Part shown: in pieces, positions 22,651-33,257 of the stretch
Position numbering within the stretch: position 1 is the stretch's first letter
How the letters are laid out: every line of letters starts with the position of its first letter
Assembly (NCBI GenBank): GCA_029168955.1
Contig: JAPDOI010001420.1
Span: 1-64,000, forward strand
Length of the DNA: 64,000 nt
Direction: 5' to 3'
Source: Aplectana chamaeleonis
Lineage: Eukaryota; Nematoda; Chromadorea; Rhabditida; Cosmocercidae
Made by a program: the position numbers and the translations under genes
The notes under the pieces: model-generated
The model's input: the letters and a program-made list of their open reading frames with translations, nothing else
What the model was told of the DNA's origin: nothing
Database searches by the model: none

Positions 22651-25329
22651 ATGCCGAGGTTCATCGAGAGTCAAACGTGGAGATTATTGAGCAATGTACC
22701 AGCGAAATTCCAACGACTCGTACAAGAAACTTTGTCTCTCCGACAAAGATCGTCATGGCGAGGCAATCTGTCCACTTCCTCCGCCGATGTCTGACCAACA
22801 ACGTCATCCCGAACTTCATCTCGAAAAAGAATCTACGTGACGTTTGCGGAAGACCGAAAAGCGACCCTAAAGTACGCAAGATCGAGCTGCAGCTTCTTCG
22901 CATCGCACTCCGTGATAAACAGGATCATTTGTTTGCTATGTTGAATAGATGTAGTTCGAAAGAACAAAATTGTATAAAATTTTTGGAGGGGCGTCTTTGG
23001 AGGAGGGTAGTGGAGGGTCAAAGTCTATTTGTGATCGTATCCGGTCTAAGGTCAGGGTATCTCTACAAAAGAAATTCAACGACATTTTGTGTACAGCCAA
23101 TGGCCGAGAAAATGGGGTTCGTAGTGTTGTATCGGATCAAAGTTCGGTTCATCAAGGTGTCAGTAGCGTACCGTCGTCAGAAAAACCAAGGGTTACCGTG
23201 CTGGGAAATACCCCTGTTTCTGAAAACGCACTCGCAGTTTTACAGCTTGGTCCAAGTTTTTCACCGTCTCAGAGCATTTCTACTCATGTCATGCGCAAGG
23301 TCATCTGCGGCCTCCACGAACTTCAGGATCGGCTTCGTTATAGGGCTAGAATAGACTGTGGGTCAGCTAGCGCGGGGCAGATTCGCACATTTCCCACCAT
23401 CCCGTTTCCCCCAACGTATTTCAAGCAACAGGAACCAAATGCACGCGCCGACATAAATTTCCGCCTCTTTGCCGACGAAGTGTTCAGGGTTCTCAAGCGA
23501 TTCCAGGCAGGAAAAATCCTAAAACCTAAATCACTCACAAATTTCGGGTCTAAAAGAAGTGCGCGAACTTGTGGCTTCCAATACCATACGGCTGTCCGTA
23601 AGTGACAAAGGAGGAGAGTTTGTGGTGATTCCCCACGACTTGGATGTGGCGATAACCGAGATCCACCTCTCGGACACGTCAGTCTACCGGATATCTTCCG
23701 AAAAAGAGTTCAAGTCGCAACACCGCAAGCTTAACAGGTCTTGGATTGTGGAAGCAAAATCGGCTGGGCTAGCTCAGACGATAATCACGCGCCTGAAAAT
23801 TGAGGCTCCAACTTGTCCCGTATTGTACCTGCTTATCAAAACCCATAAATTCGGGACAACGGAGGACCTCACACAAATTGATCCGACCGCAGTTAAGGCC
23901 AGGCCCATAATTAGCTGCGTGGGTGGTCCCACGGACCGAATCGCTTGGTTTGTCAGCGCAGTGCTCACCCAACTTCTTCCATTTATACCGGCGCATTTAC
24001 CCAACACGCAAGCCTTTTTAGACCATTTCCGGCGTGCGCAAATCACCAGCAACTGTGTAATGGAATCCTTTGATGTTTCAGCGCTGTACACCAACGTAAG
24101 CAACGACGCAGCAATGGAAGCAGTCTTAGAGCTTCTAAATGAACATCAAAGCAGTATAAACATGCATGGTTTCTCAGTAAGCAGCCTAATGGTTCTTCTT
24201 AAGGAATGCCTCTGTTGCAATGTTTTCAAATGGGCAGGTAAATACTTTGCTCAGTTGCGGGGGCTGGCGATGGGGCAGCGGTTAGCACCCTTCATGTCGG
24301 CCTTCATGTCCAAAATCAAAGCGCCTGTGCTCGAGTCTTTCCCCCTTGTTTTATAGGCTATACATTGATGACTGTCTCATAATTTGCTCTACGCAGGAAG
24401 AGATGGACACATGTTTCGCTCTAATGAACAGCCAGTCTCCACACATAAAACTGACCCGGAAAAAACGGTCGGGGAACTGGTTGCCTTTCTTGAATGTCCA
24501 GATTCAACTGGCAAATGGCGGAAAAGTCACAAAGTGGTACCGCAAACCTTCAAACAAAAATATTCTGGTCTACTGGCGGTCTGCGCATCTCACTCAGACA
24601 AAGCTGGCGGTTGTCAGAAACATGTTTCGCACCGCTATAAATGTGTGTTCTGGAAAGGAAGAGCGCGAGGCGTGAAAAAGCCTAGCTTGTCAAATAGCTA
24701 CTATCAATGGCCATGGATCACCAGCGCGCAGGTCGCGGAACTCCCAAGAAGGTCAGCGAAGTCCTAATTTGCCACCAAGCGACAAAGTTCCCTTCGTAAT
24801 GCCATTCATAACCGATGAGGTGAGCCGCGCTGTCAGAAAATGCCTTCGAGGAGCGGGATTGGAAAACTCTGTATCTCTGGTGGCCATCCCGCCCAATAAT
24901 TTAAAACGGCAATTAGTGCGGAATCGTCAGTATGATCGCGCATGCGTCACGCCACAGTGCGTCATTTGCCCATCGGGCAGAGATGGTGACTGTATTGCTT
25001 CTGGGGTTATTTATCTGATCACATGTCAGAGCTGTGGCCAGGAATATATCGGCGAAACAGCCCGGCCACTGCATGTGAGGATCAAAGAGCACTTGGATGG
25101 GAAGGAAAGGTCGCGAGTTAGCACAGCGCTGGGCTGCCACAGGGTTAATTGCCATGGCGGGGACGATTTTGAGGTGGGAGTGGAGACCCTGCCGCGGGAG
25201 GCCAAAAGAAGTGCGCGAAAAGCGCTCGAGGCATTCTGGATCAACGCGAGAGACCCCAAGGTCAACCGGAAGGATGAGGGTATAAATATCACGCGGGAAC
25301 TGCAGCCCTACATCAGACTAGCCTTCTGA
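22651..25329 (+). pseudogene. PLE reverse transcriptase-GIY-YIG nuclease, copy D (most complete)
   Basis: From the ATG at 22651 to the stop at 25329 there are 2679 bases, exactly 893 codons, although several compensating indels break the frame. Expected motif order from the start: basic N-terminus (VHFLRRCLTNNVIPNFI), then LLIKTHKFGTTEDLTQ and ARPIISCVGGPTDR. Motif A is FDVSALYTNV (about residue 474), motif B GLAMGQRLAP (about 537) and the catalytic YIDD about 571 (bases 24361-24372). The Cys knot is CVTPQCVICPSGRDGDC. GIY-YIG is VIYLI/EYIG with Arg in HVRIKEH, Glu in LEAFWI and Asn in DPKVNRKD. Known PLE enzymes nick DNA and reverse-transcribe their RNA. The frame shifts near 22745 (one A fewer than copy C), between 23220 and 23570, and near 24345 (extra C). 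Confidence 0.9.
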
Positions 25330-25607
25330 TATGGGTGCTGCTTTCTGACATCTCGGTACCCCGTCGTGCTCTACTGATGGCCTGATGCTCTACAGACTTT
25401 GAGAAGGTATGCCACTCAGTCTCATCTGTCTCGGTTATTTGTTTGGAAATTTTGTCTTGAATTTTAGTAGGGTAAACCACGTTTGACCGAGTATTTTTAC
25501 ACGTAGATTCGACCTTTTTCAGACTCCGAAGAGGGCGAGACCGCCGAAACGTTAGTCTGCTAATAAACATCATACTACCTCGTGCCGGCTAAAATCAAAG
25601 TACCAGC
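25330..25607 (+). repeat. PLE terminal repeat, 3' end of copy D
   Basis: Downstream end of the array. It contains a hairpin-bearing motif at 25526-25557: CCGAAGA, then a 4-bp stem GGCG/CGCC around AGAC, then GAAAC-GTTA-GTC. PLE termini of other animals are known to carry hammerhead ribozymes, and this resembles one but deviates (see findings). It stops after CAAAGTACCAGC, where the flanking MITE resumes. Confidence 0.82.
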
Positions 25608-26148
25608 TTTTTGATGTTTTTTGGTAGGTAAGTCTATTAAGAAGAGGTTTATAGGAGAAAAAAACCTCAGAACAATCAAATAGCGGAAAAAACTGTTCAA
25701 AGAAATCTCTCGAAAAAATTATACTCGTTTGTGTATTTTCCCGACGTCAGGTTCGATGCACAGGGAGACTATGTACAACGCATCGAACCTGACGTCGGGA
25801 AAATGGTTTCGCTCTTTAAAACTTTTGGGTAGGTGGCCATGCGTTGTTTTTCTTGCGTCAAAAATTCTTCGAAAAATAAGAGGGGTCAGTGTATATGCTG
25901 GAATTTTAAAGCCTTTCGCGATAAAGAATATTTGGTAATTCGGTGTCTTTTGCTACGGTAACACGAATTTAGGACAACCGTTGTAGGACGTGAGCGAGTT
26001 GGCCCAATGGGTCGGCTGGCTCACGAGAATTTCACCCACTTTCCGACCGTTTTTCATCGCATTTCCTTTCTAACTCTTTTTAGAAGGAACCAAAGCCAAC
26101 GTTTTAGCCAAAAAACGAGCAACTTTTAAATCATGAACACTGCCTTGA
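25608..26148 (+). mobile_element. TTAA-type MITE, right part
   Basis: Continuation of the MITE begun at 15501. It opens with the duplicated target TTTTTGATGTTT and ends with ATCATGAACACTGCCTT plus a degenerate TTGA/TTAA. Internally it carries a perfect 24-bp inverted repeat (25737-25760 and 25779-25802) around an 18-bp loop. No protein is encoded. Total length without the PLE array is about 590 bp, matching other family members in this window. Confidence 0.8.
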
Positions 26149-27025
26149 AAGGCAGTGGTCGCGATGAAAAAAGCTGTTGAAAAAACATAGGAATCAGCTT
26201 GATCCACAAACGGCTAAAAGACCGCGAATGTTACGCGGCGAGAAACGAACTGGAGATAGAGTTATTAAGATCCTAAGCGGCCAAGTCGTGCACGCGTGCA
26301 CAGCTCCGCCCAGAAAGATCGGATTCTCATGCTGAGCAGTCAAATCCATTAACGTTCATAGCAGGAAGTACATGTGAATTTAACTGATCAAAACAGTGGA
26401 ACGATGAAAGCAAGACTTCCAGTCAATGTTTTGACTAGATGAGGACATACCCTCTACTTCCCCACAACTCGCACTTGCAATAGGTTTGGCAGCAGTTTGG
26501 AATGCGTTCCGTGTGTGCGCTGCGGTGTGTGGAACACTTTGTGCTGTGGTTGGCCAATCATGGGTGGCAGCCATGTACTGGTCAATCAATGTAACGGGAA
26601 TTATCGGTCGTCGTAATAATATGTTTTCCCCCAATGTCGACCAGTTCCAGTGTTCTTGTTTTTCTATTCCTTGCTAATATTCCATATTCGATATTCTCTG
26701 CTTCTATTCGACGTCTGCCTACAATCAGTGTGTTTTCTCTATTTCCATTGTTTATCGAAGTGATTAATTATTTAATAATTTATTTTTATCCATATAAACA
26801 ATCGTCATCAATATTCAACAAATTAAAACTAAATGCAAAGAAAAAGAGTGGTTAACTGAATACATTAATACCAGCCAAAGTGACCATATTCGTATACTGG
26901 GGAAGGGCAGCGTGGTCGAAGCTCATGGTCGGGTTTGTCGAAAATTTTAAACTTGCATTGTTCGAGTTTAGTAGTTTTGACTCGTTTTTGACGCTTTCAA
27001 CGGCTTGAGGGTACCACTTGGGACC
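26149..27025 (+). repeat. Dispersed MITE-like repeat, copy 2
   Basis: It starts AAGGCAGTGGTCGCGATGAA, immediately after the preceding MITE, forming the palindromic joint ACTGCCTTGAAAGGCAGT. Blocks at 26149-26345 and 26880-27010 match the reverse complement of 9868-10549. The middle is unrelated or expanded. The gene-like frame 26380-26634 on the minus strand shows no known domain. Confidence 0.65.
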
Positions 27026-27770
27026 ACACGATTGAAATAACGTAGAGTTCGCATAATAATTTTAGACTGATTAATGGAAGCGACTGCGACGGTAGATCAC
27101 TCCGCACGAATCGAAACCCCATTCTCCAGTGAGGCCGCCAACCGAGTATGGCACATGCGTCAGACTAAATCAAAAACGGGAACCATACTTATCTGGGCGA
27201 TATTTTCCAGCGTGTCTACTGCCTGTAAGGAAATCAGTTGCACGGTGGTCACAACATAAATGGACGGTCTCAGAGGCGTACCTATAAGCGGGGCTGTGAT
27301 ATTCTGCTCTAGAACACTTGCTCTCAAATAGCTAGTTTCGTCGAAGCTTTCATTCAGCGCCTCAAGTGGAGGATTTTTTGGATGAGGTGTCGCTAACAAG
27401 TCATTTTTTTGCCTGTGAGGCCCCTGATATACTCGTCCGATAGAATGTAGCCAGCCCGGTCGATAGGCATGTAATACATTGCTCAATGAGATCTAAAAAT
27501 TTCCCTAATTTGCTAGTGCTGCGCCCGCCTAGTCCATCCTGCCCCGTCTGAAGTCGTCTCGGTCGAAACGCATGTGGTACGGTGCTCACTGAGCTAAAAA
27601 ATCCCCCCCGTTGTGGCCGGACTGCGCCGTCCGCAGTGCGGTCGAAAGCTCTTACTCGAATGGCATACAAGCGACGGTACGGGCGGGAGAGGAGAGCGAA
27701 TGATTACTACTCTGGACTAAGTGGCCGCAATCGCCACGCAATGGCTTTGACCTTGGCGTCTCCGCAACTC
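27026..27770. other. Unassigned DNA
   Basis: Only short frames without recognisable domains. A CCCCCCC run and reading-frame overlaps at 27580-27680 do not indicate a gene. Confidence 0.35.
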
Positions 27771-27774
27771 AGAT

Positions 27775-27970
27775 ATTCGTGGGGAAGTTCCCGAGAACGA
27801 CAGCAGAACTTCCCTCGAAACAACTGGGGAACTTCCCCCGAATCGGGGGGAGGCGAAGGGGACGTCTCGGTAGTAGAGTGATGGGGAAGTTCCCACAGCA
27901 GGAGTTCTCTTGTTCTCCCGACTGCAGGTCTTCCCCCAACCTTTCGACTGCTGATCTTCCCATTGTTCAA
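27775..27970. repeat. Cluster of GGGGAAGTTCCC palindromes
   Basis: GGGGAAGTTCCC occurs at about 27780 and 27882. GGGGAACTTCCCCC occurs at about 27828, and related AGAACTTCCC and GGTCTTCCCCC words lie nearby. A further GGGAACTTCC lies at about 28360. The spacing is irregular, about 50 bp. It could be a small foldback repeat or a protein-binding cluster, but no adjacent gene is known to be regulated. Confidence 0.5.
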
Positions 27971-28855
27971 TGATTGATCAGAAATCAGCTTACTGGAACT
28001 CGCTGTTTTCGTCAGTCTCCTGTTCCTGAACTACTGCGATCGGTCCAAAAATATTCTCCTCTGACTAAAGGTTATAGAGAAGCTTATGAGCTCCTCTGAA
28101 AACCAGGTGGAGATGCCTTACGTAGTCCTTGAGTGGTAGATCTACCCCTCAACCTTCGAAGTGCGAGACCACCTCGCGACTAGCCCGTCTGCATCACCGT
28201 ATACGCTGCGGCCTTGTTTTCGCGTTCGTCATGTTCGGGGGGAGGCCATGGGAACAACCGTAAAACAAACTTCCCTTGTTCTCCCCTGAGTTGACTGTTT
28301 TGAACGCCTCATCGTCCCCTCGACCGAGTGATAACGACCAAATCAGGTCTATTGTCCTCGGGAACTTCCTCACAAATTTCTGAGGACCGTGTCTCAGCCG
28401 CTCCGTCCGGTGCCACTGAGGCACGATTGCGGAGCTGCCAAGGCCACAGCTGCAGTCGCCCACATACGTACCGCAACAGTGCATCTGTGGCATCGTTTGT
28501 CTGAGCTTAGGCGCTGTTGCTGAGCCTACATTACTTCTTCTAAATCATTTTTTCTATCACTAAGCCATTAATGGCCATAGGCATGATTCCAACACAATCT
28601 CTACTGAGTAAAATATCCCTGTGACCCATACGTTTAATTCTTTAGCATTATCCACGCATTGGACGTCAAAAAATCGGCTGCCTAAATCAAGAATACGCGC
28701 TGCGTAGTTACGTGGGGACTATGGATAACAAGAAAGCACAGATTATTCCGAAGCACAGCTTTTATCTGGTAAGTATACGATTACTTAACATTGCCACAAA
28801 CACAGAGCGTCAAATAGAAATGAGATCAGTCTTATCTTAAAGACTTGGCACCCCA
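27971..28855. other. Unassigned DNA
   Basis: No coding domain, RNA gene or element end is recognised. Scattered GGAACTTCC words continue from the cluster upstream. Confidence 0.35.
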
Positions 28856-29036
28856 TTCATGCTTTTGCCATAGCGGCAAATGCCGCGGAATATCAGCAGA
28901 AAAAAAGAGAAATTAGATGTCTGATACCGTTATGAGACTTATCATTTCTTATTTTGAAACAGTATGAGACATCTGATTTCTCGTTTTCCTACTGATAATC
29001 GCGGCATTTGTCGCTTTCGCGAAAGTATGATGAAGG
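28856..29036. repeat. Foldback MITE
   Basis: The left arm (about 28862-28931; GGCAAATGCCGCGG, AGAGAAATTAGATGTCTGATA) is inverted at about 28960-29030 (GAGACATCTGATTTCTCG, CGCGGCATTTGTCGC). Arms of ~65 bp surround a ~30 bp loop, with moderate divergence. It is non-coding. Confidence 0.78.
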
Positions 29037-30100
29037 TATAAACATTGGCATCATACCACCCAGCGGTGCCAGCGGCGTCGTTCTGCCTTGACGTGGTGAT
29101 ATTCATCGGAGAAAAGTTGGAAAAGGATCTTCCCCTTTGTGCGCCGCATGGGTGACAGTGTCCTGCAAAATTGTATCATAAATGTTTGTTGCCGTCGAGG
29201 AAACAGTTTTCTGTAAAGGGCTCTTGCAGCGACCGGCGGCACGCCGCCGAGCAAGAGGTTCGGGGCGGGGTCAAAACCCGACGCGGCGTTGGCCACCAAG
29301 AGCTGCAGCGACGTTTTCGACAGGATCGCATTCTACTAGTGCGTACGCCCCCCACTGACTCAATGTCGTATTTTGCATTCCCCAGTTTTTATTGTTTTGA
29401 TATGATTCAGAACTTGAGAAGATGACAATCAACAACTTCAAAAAAATTGCATGACCAAGAAGCAATGAAAAGAACGAAAATTTGCAATAAGTAGAGTGAT
29501 GATGCCTTAACGTAGAGTTTTCGAGACAGAAAAATCAATATAAGATTTGTGATAGTTACTTTAATCACTGTAGTACTAGGCCTTATTGGAACAAAAACAT
29601 CCTAAACAAAGCTGTAAACAAAAAAACAATTTGGGATAAAACTGCGAAATTATACAGTTTGAATGGAGCTCCAATCTCAATTTGAGCTTAAATAGAAAAG
29701 AAGGCGTTCAGAAAGTTGAATCCATGAAGGGAGCAAAAATGAAGATTGAATCGATCGTCGGCGGCGTTACCGCGTTTTACCTCCCGCGCGACATGTCGCC
29801 GCCGTCGCCCGCTGGGTGGCGTCCTCCATTCTCCATCGGCGAAAGGCGCCGCAGTGCCACTCTGCAGAGGTCTTGAAACACTCAAAATTTTCACAAAAGT
29901 AGCGACAAGCCACATAGTGTAGAAGAGTGATTAAACCCTCTCGACAACGATACTCCTTGATATTGTCTCATATTCATCTTTAAGCTACCACCTAGAAAAG
30001 CAGAAGAAAATAATTATATATGATGAGGTCGAAGCAAAAAAGCGATATCGAAACAAGAGCTGGCAAAAAGAACCACACTAATGCGAGGTCACTGCGTCGT
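29037..30100. other. Unassigned DNA with GC-rich patches
   Basis: No gene is recognised. A GC-rich stretch at 29225-29290 contains GGGGCGGGGTCAAAACCCG, a word also found near 33015 (GGGGCGGGGTCAACCCC). This suggests a dispersed short repeat. A TCGCCGCCGTCGCCC patch sits near 29800. Confidence 0.35.
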
Positions 30101-30104
30101 CATT

Positions 30105-32245
30105 GCGGTACGATTGCGGCACAGTCTTAGACGATAGCAGGCCCTGAGCCCACCCCGAATGCACCCAGAGCCTCGTCCATGTTGCGCTCAGGGTGACAAA
30201 TTTGGCAATTTTCGGGCCACATATGTTGCGATGCACGCCACATACGTTGCGCTCCGGGTGCTACAGACGAAATTGATTCACGCAGCGGCCTGAGCGCAGC
30301 TGTCGGCTGGTGACGTTATAGTACGTCATCCAGCGTAGACGGTTGCGCCCTGGGCGCTTTCTATAACCTTATTTTAGCAAAACCGTTGCAAAAATAGATA
30401 CCTCGACGTTTTTCAGATGCTTCGCTAATCGATTTTCGAAAGCGTTTCAGGTAATCGACTACTTTTCAGAATAGAATCCAGCGATTTTCACATATTCACC
30501 CTATCAACCCACCCTACCGAATTCCCTTGAATTGATTTGACCCTTAATTCTTCCTTTTCTGAGCTAGTCCCGACTATGTAAAATCTAAGCTTAATATACT
30601 TTCCCCTCCTCTGGATTTTGATTCCGTCACATTTCGCCTCAACATTTCAACTCTTGATCGTCTGACTTTGCCTGATTCTCCTCAACTATATTTAAAGGCA
30701 GTGTTCACGATGAATTTCACTTCCGATACATCCATGGTTTACGGAAGGTCTGGTGCCCTATATAGCAGGGCATGCATAAAAAGGACAAGAAAGATGCATT
30801 TTTGAGCCAAAGTAGGCCCTCCCTTGTTTACTCTCGTTTTTGAGCGTGGAGGAATTGACCGCTAGAAGGATGATACCTATCAGTGCAATGAAGCAGACAG
30901 CTCACTTATCAGCCTTTCCTTCACTTGATCATTCCTATAATCCGAATCTTCATTTGTTCCTTTCGAGGGGCGGATCTGGGGCCCGGAGTGTGTCTGGGGC
31001 ACCAAAACGCTTGTTTGCAGCCGTTATTTTGCCACTCCTGGCTCGTTTTCTACCGTTCGCACGGGAGCCTAGGATCCTTCTCCCCTATCATTTTACTGTG
31101 GAAAGTCAACAAGGATGATCATCGTGAACACTGCCTTTAACTGAATTATTAGGTATTCATAGCAACCTCCCATTCCTAAATATCAGCCCCTAATAAAAAA
31201 AATCGAGCGAATGAATGAATGATTCCGGGCGGAAAAAATACTGGAATAAAATTCGAGCGAGTGAATGAGTAAGCCGAATATAGTACTTTAGCACATTTCA
31301 ATTGCGTAAATGAACCCAATAAACCCTCTTAGAAAATCCCGAATCAAAGATTTCTTCCAAATAAATGCTTTCCAATTTTTCAGTGTGAATGATTAGATTT
31401 GAATAAAATTTCTAGGGAGCATCGAATGGCTGGATCCGAGCAATGTTTTTTTTAGTCCTTTGAATACTCTAACTTTTGGATATAGACGAAATATTGCGCA
31501 AATACAGTCTACGGCAACGGAAAAAGGCTGTTGTGCGGTCGCATACTTATACTGTGGCCATACATAGCTGGCTCGGTTCCAAGAATCGATAACGAACCGC
31601 TGATAATACTTTTCTTCTCAATGTTTTTTTTTTGTGTTTCTTCCATTTTTTTCGAGTGATTCTTGCATGTATCAAAAGTAAATAACTAGGGTGTATTAAT
31701 ATTGAGTGTGTTGGGAGAAAAGCTACCATTTTAAACGTTACCGGTGCTTCTTTCTGAGGAATTGCGACATAAAAATCGAAAGTTTGATGTCGATTATGGC
31801 GTGACATACGCAGAAGGGTAGAGAACCCTGATATAAAAGAGAACCCAAAAAAACGCCGTAAACGTTAAAAGAGGTAAGCTTCCCGCAACATACACTACAC
31901 CAACACATACACCTAAATTTTCTACTATGGAAAATCATAGAATGATTTAACAAAGAGCCAATCAATAGGAAATGAGGTAGATGTGTCGACATCGGATCAA
32001 TGTGCAAAACGCGGGACTTTAAGGACTGGGCGTCGTCTATGAGTTTCGAAATGCGCGCGCCAATCAACGCATGTGGCTCAGATAGCAACCTGAAAGCACT
32101 GCACGTTGCAATCACAACCGGAACACAACACAAGTTCGAGTTTGAACTGCTCTACGTTTCGGTTGCAGTGGTCGGGGAGAGGCGCAGCCGGTTACGCTCC
32201 GGGCCTGCTATTGTCTGAGATTGAGGACTGCGGCGCGGTACTACT
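30105..32245. repeat. Inverted-repeat element, ~2.1 kb (putative)
   Basis: GTACGATTGCGGCACAGTCT followed by TAGACGATAGCAGGCCCTGA (about 30110-30150) is repeated inverted at about 32190-32240 (CGGGCCTGCTATTGTCTGAG, GACTGCGGCGCGGTAC). The ~45-50 bp termini are diverged. A younger TTAA MITE (30692-31140) lies inside. No transposase frame is visible, so if this is one unit it is non-autonomous. It could also be two separate short elements. Confidence 0.45.
30692..31140. mobile_element. TTAA-type MITE (intact ends)
   Basis: TTAA at 30692-30695 and 31137-31140 flank inverted ends AGGCAGTGTTCACGATGA and TCATCGTGAACACTGCCT. The element is 441 bp, non-coding, with clean terminal inverted repeats and target duplication. 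TTAA target use and TIR-only structure resemble the PALTTAA-type MITEs of nematodes or piggyBac-like elements. This is a resemblance only. Confidence 0.85.
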
Positions 32246-32898
32246 GCGGCTGTTTCTCTCAGAGTATGGACGGGATAGGACGGGACGGGTGAAGACGGCT
32301 CAATCCGGCCTTTGACCGACTATGACGGGGGTCTTACTGCCGATCCATTTTTTGAGTCACACCTTCGATAACTTTGTGAAGCCACAAAATGCCAGAGCGA
32401 CATCTCGAATTTTGGGGAAGCAAGTAGGACAAAGGTCTTAGTGAGAGCGAATTTTCCATGATTTCTCCATATGCGTCTGCGAAGCTAGGCGAAGAGACAG
32501 CGAGAGAGTGGTGCAAAGGCGGAGACAGCAGTATGCGCGTACTTGCTTCGTTTCTACACAGCATACACTAAGGTTTGCAGACATTAAAAAGAAGGTGGCG
32601 CCGTTTTCACCTAGTTCACTGCCATATCAATCAATAAGTCGTCAATCACATGGTTATTCATTGCTGGCCGTTGCTATTCCTCCTACTCACATATTTTCTC
32701 CTTATTATTTCCAGTTAATATCTCCATAGATGATTGCATCTGAAAGTTTGTTGTTCTGTTTGGTGGTAGGGAGACTTTTCGGCTTGTGCGCAGACCCAAA
32801 CTCGTGCTTCCGAACTGTCCTTTTTTCAAACGCACTGAAAATTTCCTGATCGGGGGAAGCACAAAATCTCGCGCACCATGAACGCTCTCATTGTTGTC
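32246..32898. other. Unassigned DNA
   Basis: Includes a GACGGGATAGGACGGGACGGG G-rich patch near 32270. No gene or element boundary is recognised. Confidence 0.35.
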
Positions 32899-32971
32899 GC
32901 CGCCTTAGGCCGAGCGGCGCGGCGGAGTGCGATTTCATAATCTCAGACACCGGTTCGATTCGAGCGCCGTC
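32899..32971 (+). other. tRNA-like sequence (CAT loop), probable SINE head or tRNA pseudogene
   Basis: A 73-nt segment shows an A-box-like TTAGGCCGAGCGGCGC, the loop TTCATAA with anticodon-like CAT at 32936-32938 between GA-rich and TCTC arms, and a B-box-like GGTTCGATTCG at 32952-32962. The acceptor ends (GCCGCCT against GCGCCGTC) and T-stem do not pair properly, so a functional tRNA-Met is unlikely. A tRNA-derived short repeat fits better. Confidence 0.3.
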
Positions 32972-33257
32972 AGAATGAGGTTGAACCGTTGAACCGCTCT
33001 GGCTCGAAACGAAAACGGGGCGGGGTCAACCCCAAACGTGACTAGGGAATGACATCGGTCCACCTCTCAAAGCCGGGACTGCAGTCTCGATGATTTCGAA
33101 ACTACTCCGTGGATCGTGTGTCCGTTCACCCGTAATAGCCGGTTCTGCAGTCTCGGTGACGACATCACGCCTTTGTGGATCGTGGCTTGGTCTACCTTTC
33201 ATAGCAGGGGTTATAATAAGGTGATGGCGCCACCATCTTGTCACCATCAATCCCACG

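Larger units (their letters stand above)
15549..25607. mobile_element. Penelope-like element (PLE) complex array, copies A(-), B(+), C(+), D(+)
   Basis: This 10,059 bp block is bounded by the direct repeat TTTTTGATGTTT (15537-15548 and 25608-25619). Copy A is inverted and lacks the N-terminal end. B is a 3' half copy, and C and D are head-to-tail units with a 2988-bp period (start codons at 19663 and 22651). Terminal pLTR-like sequence lies between units. Penelope-like elements carry a reverse transcriptase fused to a GIY-YIG nuclease and commonly insert as tandem and partly inverted groups. That fits this layout. The single flanking duplication indicates that the whole group went in as one event. 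Confidence 0.9.

Noticed and set aside
25526..25557. Calling a confirmed hammerhead ribozyme
   Set aside because: The box reads CCGAAGA instead of CUGANGA, there is an extra base before stem II, and I could not close stem I by eye. It is reported as hammerhead-like only.
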